From the NCBI GenBank assembly GCA_033283165.1, contig JAWMQL010000002.1, forward strand, positions 124,001 to 188,000: 64,000 bases of DNA. The letters run 5' to 3'. Each line of letters starts with the position of its first letter. The first letter of the stretch is position 1. The notes under the pieces are model-generated. The model searched no databases. It saw nothing but the letters and a program-made list of their open reading frames with translations, and had not been told where the DNA came from. Below are positions 61,293-64,000 of the stretch, one piece after another. Both the position numbers and the translations under genes were made by a program. This DNA is from JAWMQL01 sp033283165 (GTDB taxonomy: Bacteria > Pseudomonadota > Gammaproteobacteria > Pseudomonadales > Halieaceae).

Positions 61293-63689
61293 CTAGTTGC
61301 GGCCGAACTCGTAGATGAAGTCGATACCGTAGCTGCGCGGCTCCTTGAAGGAGTCGATGGCAAAGCCCAGGGTGCCGAAGTCGATACCCCACTCCCGGTA
61401 GTGTTCGTCGGTGAGGTTGCGGCCCCACAAACCGACGTTCAGCATGCCGCCCAGCACCGGCATGTCGTACAGGTTGGCCCGGGCGTGAACCAGGGTCTGG
61501 TCTTCCGTGCTGTCGAACAGGTTCAACTGCGGGTGGAATACCATTTCATCCTGGTAGGTGACTTCCGCCCGCAGGTTGAGCTGGCCCCAGCTGAACGCCG
61601 GGAAGTCGTAGGACAGGATCAGCGCGCCGTTGTTATCGGGCGAGCGCTCCCGGGTGGCGACCGAGGAAATATCTTCCACCAGGGTGATGGGATCGGCGCC
61701 CGGACCGGGATTGGGCAGCGCGGTCAACGGATCGACTCGCTGGGTCAGGAACTCCTTGTACTCCGCATCGATATAACCGTAGTTCAGCATCAGGCGCAGG
61801 CCTTCCGTCAACTGCGCGGTCAGCTCGATCTCGATGCCTTTGTTTTCCAGCTCGCCGGCGTTCAATACCACCGACGAGGCGCCCGCCGGGCCGGCCTTGA
61901 AGCTGTTGATCTGGGCGTCATCGTACTCCATGTAAAAGATGGCCGCGTTCAGGCGCAGCCGCGAGTCCCACCAGTCGCTCTTGAGGCCTAATTCGTAGTT
62001 GGTCACGGTCTCCTCATCGAAGCCGTCCTGGAAGTCCGCCACGCTGGTGGCCCGGGCCCCGAAACCGCCCGAGCGATAGCCGGTGGCGTAGGTCACGTAG
62101 GTGCGCAGGTCATCGTTCCAGGCATAGTTCAGGGTCAGGGAGCCGCTGGTGTTGGTCCAGTCGTCCGAGGCCAGGGCGGTGGTGCCACCGCCCTCGATGC
62201 GCGAGTTACGCAGGTAGGCCTCCTTGTCGTCCTTGGTGTAGCGCAGGCCCACCGTGACATCCAGCTGGTCGGTGGCAGCGAAGGTCACCTGGCCGAAGGC
62301 CGCCTGACTCTCGTTGTCCGAACCGTACTGGAAGATGGGCGTACTGAGCTGTACATCCTTGCCGAAACACGGCGCCGGGCTGCTGAAATCCTGGCACAGG
62401 AAAGCCTGGGTGCCGGGGGGCTGGGCGCCGAATGCGAAGGTTGCCGGCAGGATAAAGAACTGCGGATTGTCCTCGTTGCTCTCCTCCTCGAAGTAGTACA
62501 GGCCCAGGGTGTACTGCAGGCGCGAGTCCATGGCGTCGCCCAGTACCTGGAACTCGTGGGTGGTCTGCTCGTTGTCGCTCAGGCGCTCCGCGCGGAACAC
62601 CGAGCGGTACTCGCCGGCGGGGACGAAGGTGCCGGGGGCGATGGTCGGGTCCTCCAGCACGGTGACGCCGTCCGACTTGAAGGCGCCGAAATCGGTGCCG
62701 GTGGTGCCGCTGTCCCACTCACGGTAGGAGCCGATGTACTTCAGGGTGAGGTTGTCGCTGAGATCCCAGGCCAGGGTCAGGGTGTGCGCCTCCACATCGG
62801 AGAAGGTGTCCATGCCTGGCGAAAAGGCCATGGGAAGTCCGCTGAGGCGGTCCTCGTCGGCGAAGGCTGTGGCCTGCCGGGTAATGGCGCCACCGATCTG
62901 GTTGTTCGGCGGGCGGGTGGCCACAATCTGGGACAGGGCGGCATTGCTGTCGCGCTCGGAGTTGTCGTAGGTGTAATCCGCCACGAAGTTGTCCGTGGGC
63001 GTCAGCCGCAGGGCGATACGGTAGGCCTTGGACTCCTGCTCCCCCAGCTTGTTGCCGAGCACGGTATTGTTCACGTAACCGTCTTTCTCATTGTAATTGT
63101 AGGTCAGCTTGGCGGCGAACATGTTACCCAACAGGCCCGTGTCCAGGGTGGTCTTGGACCGCAGGAAGTCACGGTTGCCCAGGGTGATGTGCTGCTTGAA
63201 GCCGAACTCGTCCCGCGGCTTCTCGGTAATGATATTGATCGCGCCGCCGATGGTATTACGGCCGTACAACGTGCCCTGCGGGCCGCGCAGTACCTCGATC
63301 CGCTCCAGGTCGACGATGTCGAATACCGAGCCGGTACTGCGCGCGATATAGACGCCGTCCACGTACAGGCCGACGGTGTTTTCATTCAGCAGGGAGGTTT
63401 CGCCGGTGCCGACGCCGCGGATGGAAAAGCCGTAGTTGTCGAGGGAGGAAGGCTGCCGGCTGATCTGCAGGTTGGGCGTGTACTCCGACACCTGGCCGGC
63501 CTCGTAGACTCCCATGTTCTCCAGTTCCTGGGCTGCGAAGGCGGCCACCGAGATCGGCGTATCCTGCAGCGACTCCTCCCGCTTCTGTGCCGTGACGATA
63601 ACTTCTTCAAGCGCCAGGTTCTGGGCGATGCCGGGGGTGGCAATAGCAGCGGCCACGGCGCCGGCCAGCAGGGTTTTGCGGTAGTGCAT
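61293..63689 (-). CDS. TonB-dependent outer-membrane receptor
   Basis: 798 aa. Signal peptide (TLLAGAVAAAIATPGIA), TonB-box-like LEEVIVTAQKREESLQDTP, plug with NTVGLYVDGVYIARSTGSVF and EVLRGPQGTLYGRNTIGGAI, then a large barrel ending in YEFGRN. It is of the same QKR-box group as the receptor at 32559, whereas the receptor at 35106 is not. GAGGAAC precedes the ATG. Adjacency to the carboxylase operon suggests, without proof, a lipid-like or aromatic ligand. Confidence 0.93.
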   Translation of the reverse strand: MHYRKTLLAGAVAAAIATPGIAQNLALEEVIVTAQKREESLQDTPISVAAFAAQELENMGVYEAGQVSEYTPNLQISRQPSSLDNYGFSIRGVGTGETSLLNENTVGLYVDGVYIARSTGSVFDIVDLERIEVLRGPQGTLYGRNTIGGAINIITEKPRDEFGFKQHITLGNRDFLRSKTTLDTGLLGNMFAAKLTYNYNEKDGYVNNTVLGNKLGEQESKAYRIALRLTPTDNFVADYTYDNSERDSNAALSQIVATRPPNNQIGGAITRQATAFADEDRLSGLPMAFSPGMDTFSDVEAHTLTLAWDLSDNLTLKYIGSYREWDSGTTGTDFGAFKSDGVTVLEDPTIAPGTFVPAGEYRSVFRAERLSDNEQTTHEFQVLGDAMDSRLQYTLGLYYFEEESNEDNPQFFILPATFAFGAQPPGTQAFLCQDFSSPAPCFGKDVQLSTPIFQYGSDNESQAAFGQVTFAATDQLDVTVGLRYTKDDKEAYLRNSRIEGGGTTALASDDWTNTSGSLTLNYAWNDDLRTYVTYATGYRSGGFGARATSVADFQDGFDEETVTNYELGLKSDWWDSRLRLNAAIFYMEYDDAQINSFKAGPAGASSVVLNAGELENKGIEIELTAQLTEGLRLMLNYGYIDAEYKEFLTQRVDPLTALPNPGPGADPITLVEDISSVATRERSPDNNGALILSYDFPAFSWGQLNLRAEVTYQDEMVFHPQLNLFDSTEDQTLVHARANLYDMPVLGGMLNVGLWGRNLTDEHYREWGIDFGTLGFAIDSFKEPRSYGIDFIYEFGRN

Positions 63690-63745
63690 ACGTAGTTCCT
63701 CGCGGTTGAATTATTATCTGCGTGTGGTACTCAACGCTGAAATGC

Positions 63746-63773
63746 AGTCTAGCGCCACCGCCAGAAATAACAA
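63746..63773 (-). promoter_or_regulatory. Weak candidate promoter of the TonB receptor gene
   Basis: On the minus strand TTGTTA and TAGACT are 16 bases apart, about 60 bases upstream of the ATG. Both hexamers match only four bases of the consensus. Confidence 0.3.
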
Positions 63774-63845
63774 AGCGGCCGTGGAAACGGATAATTGAAC
63801 CGGCCCGGGCTTTTCGGTCGTATTGTGAAAAGTTGGCAAAACCGC

Positions 63846-64000
63846 TCAGGCTTCCGGTTCAATTTGGATTTCCTCACTCGCCAGCCAGCCGTAGCGCACC
63901 GCACGGGCCATCACCGGCCCACCACCTGTCAACCGCACGGGATCGCGGTACAGCTGCCAGCGCTCCTCGCTGCCGCGCCGATAAGCCAGCGAGGCGCCCG
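63846..64000 (-). CDS. C-terminal end of a gene entering the window, FN3/chitobiase-associated-like domain
   Basis: The 5' part lies beyond the window. The visible 50 residues read ASLAYRRGSEERWQLYRDP, RLTGGGPVMARAVRYGW and SEEIQIEPEA, then stop. This pattern resembles the C-terminal Ig-like domain found at the end of secreted sulfatases and glycoside hydrolases, with a W-LY-P and ARAVRYGW core. The identity of the whole protein cannot be judged. Confidence 0.55.
   Translation of the reverse strand, partial: GASLAYRRGSEERWQLYRDPVRLTGGGPVMARAVRYGWLASEEIQIEPEA

Overview
The window is high-GC chromosomal DNA of a marine gammaproteobacterium. The probable affiliation is the OM60/NOR5 clade (Halieaceae or a close relative). 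This is inferred from the Pseudomonas-like housekeeping order combined with several TonB-dependent receptors, acyl-CoA catabolism genes and a wax-ester synthase; no rRNA or other taxonomic marker is present. Almost every base is coding, and no integrase, transposase, prophage or CRISPR array was seen. Region 1 (1-20.6 kb) is the conserved translation/transcription block, mostly on the minus strand: rbfA-infB-nusA-rimP-tRNA-fMet, tRNA-Leu(GAG)-secG-tpiA-glmM-folP-ftsH-rlmE, yhbY on the plus strand, and greA-carB-carA. The order matches the Pseudomonas arrangement, except that a DUF3501 / Fe-S oxidoreductase / rubrerythrin triad and a small unknown gene sit between yhbY and greA. Three 74-bp tandem repeats, each carrying the last 22 nt of tRNA-Leu, follow that tRNA. 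The carAB leader has a promoter, a 7-codon ORF overlapping an intrinsic terminator, and a GC-rich tandem repeat. Region 2 (20.7-34.9 kb) starts with an MFS transporter and holds an acyl-CoA degradation locus. One operon is MaoC hydratase, MFE-2-type dehydrogenase, thiolase and quinone oxidoreductase. The other is three acyl-CoA dehydrogenases and an acyl-CoA synthetase. A Rieske oxygenase lies between them and a TonB receptor follows. Both operons have the same promoter architecture, with a CATAC-A-GTATG palindrome over the -10 element, so they probably share one repressor that is not encoded in the window. Region 3 (35-46.3 kb) has a plus-strand operon (TonB receptor, gamma-glutamyltransferase-like enzyme, secreted cyclase-family hydrolase, tandem HAD protein with a DWH motif). 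It also has an MBL/beta-CASP RNase and a minus-strand metal-uptake group (small secreted protein, outer-membrane protein, binding protein, permease) with no ATPase. Region 4 (46.3-63.7 kb) concerns lipids: a HAD-acyltransferase fusion with a Lys/Ala tail, DUF and START proteins, an aldolase-dehydrogenase fusion, a patatin lipase, a wax-ester/DGAT synthase, FabV, and divergently an acyl-CoA synthetase coupled to a single-chain biotin-dependent acyl-CoA carboxylase. A third TonB receptor and a partial gene follow. Two perfect REPIN-like inverted repeats (GGGGACAG type) lie directly after intrinsic terminators at about 32.5 and 51.9 kb. Functional names rest on motif recognition by eye; promoters, operators and attenuation are inferences from sequence.
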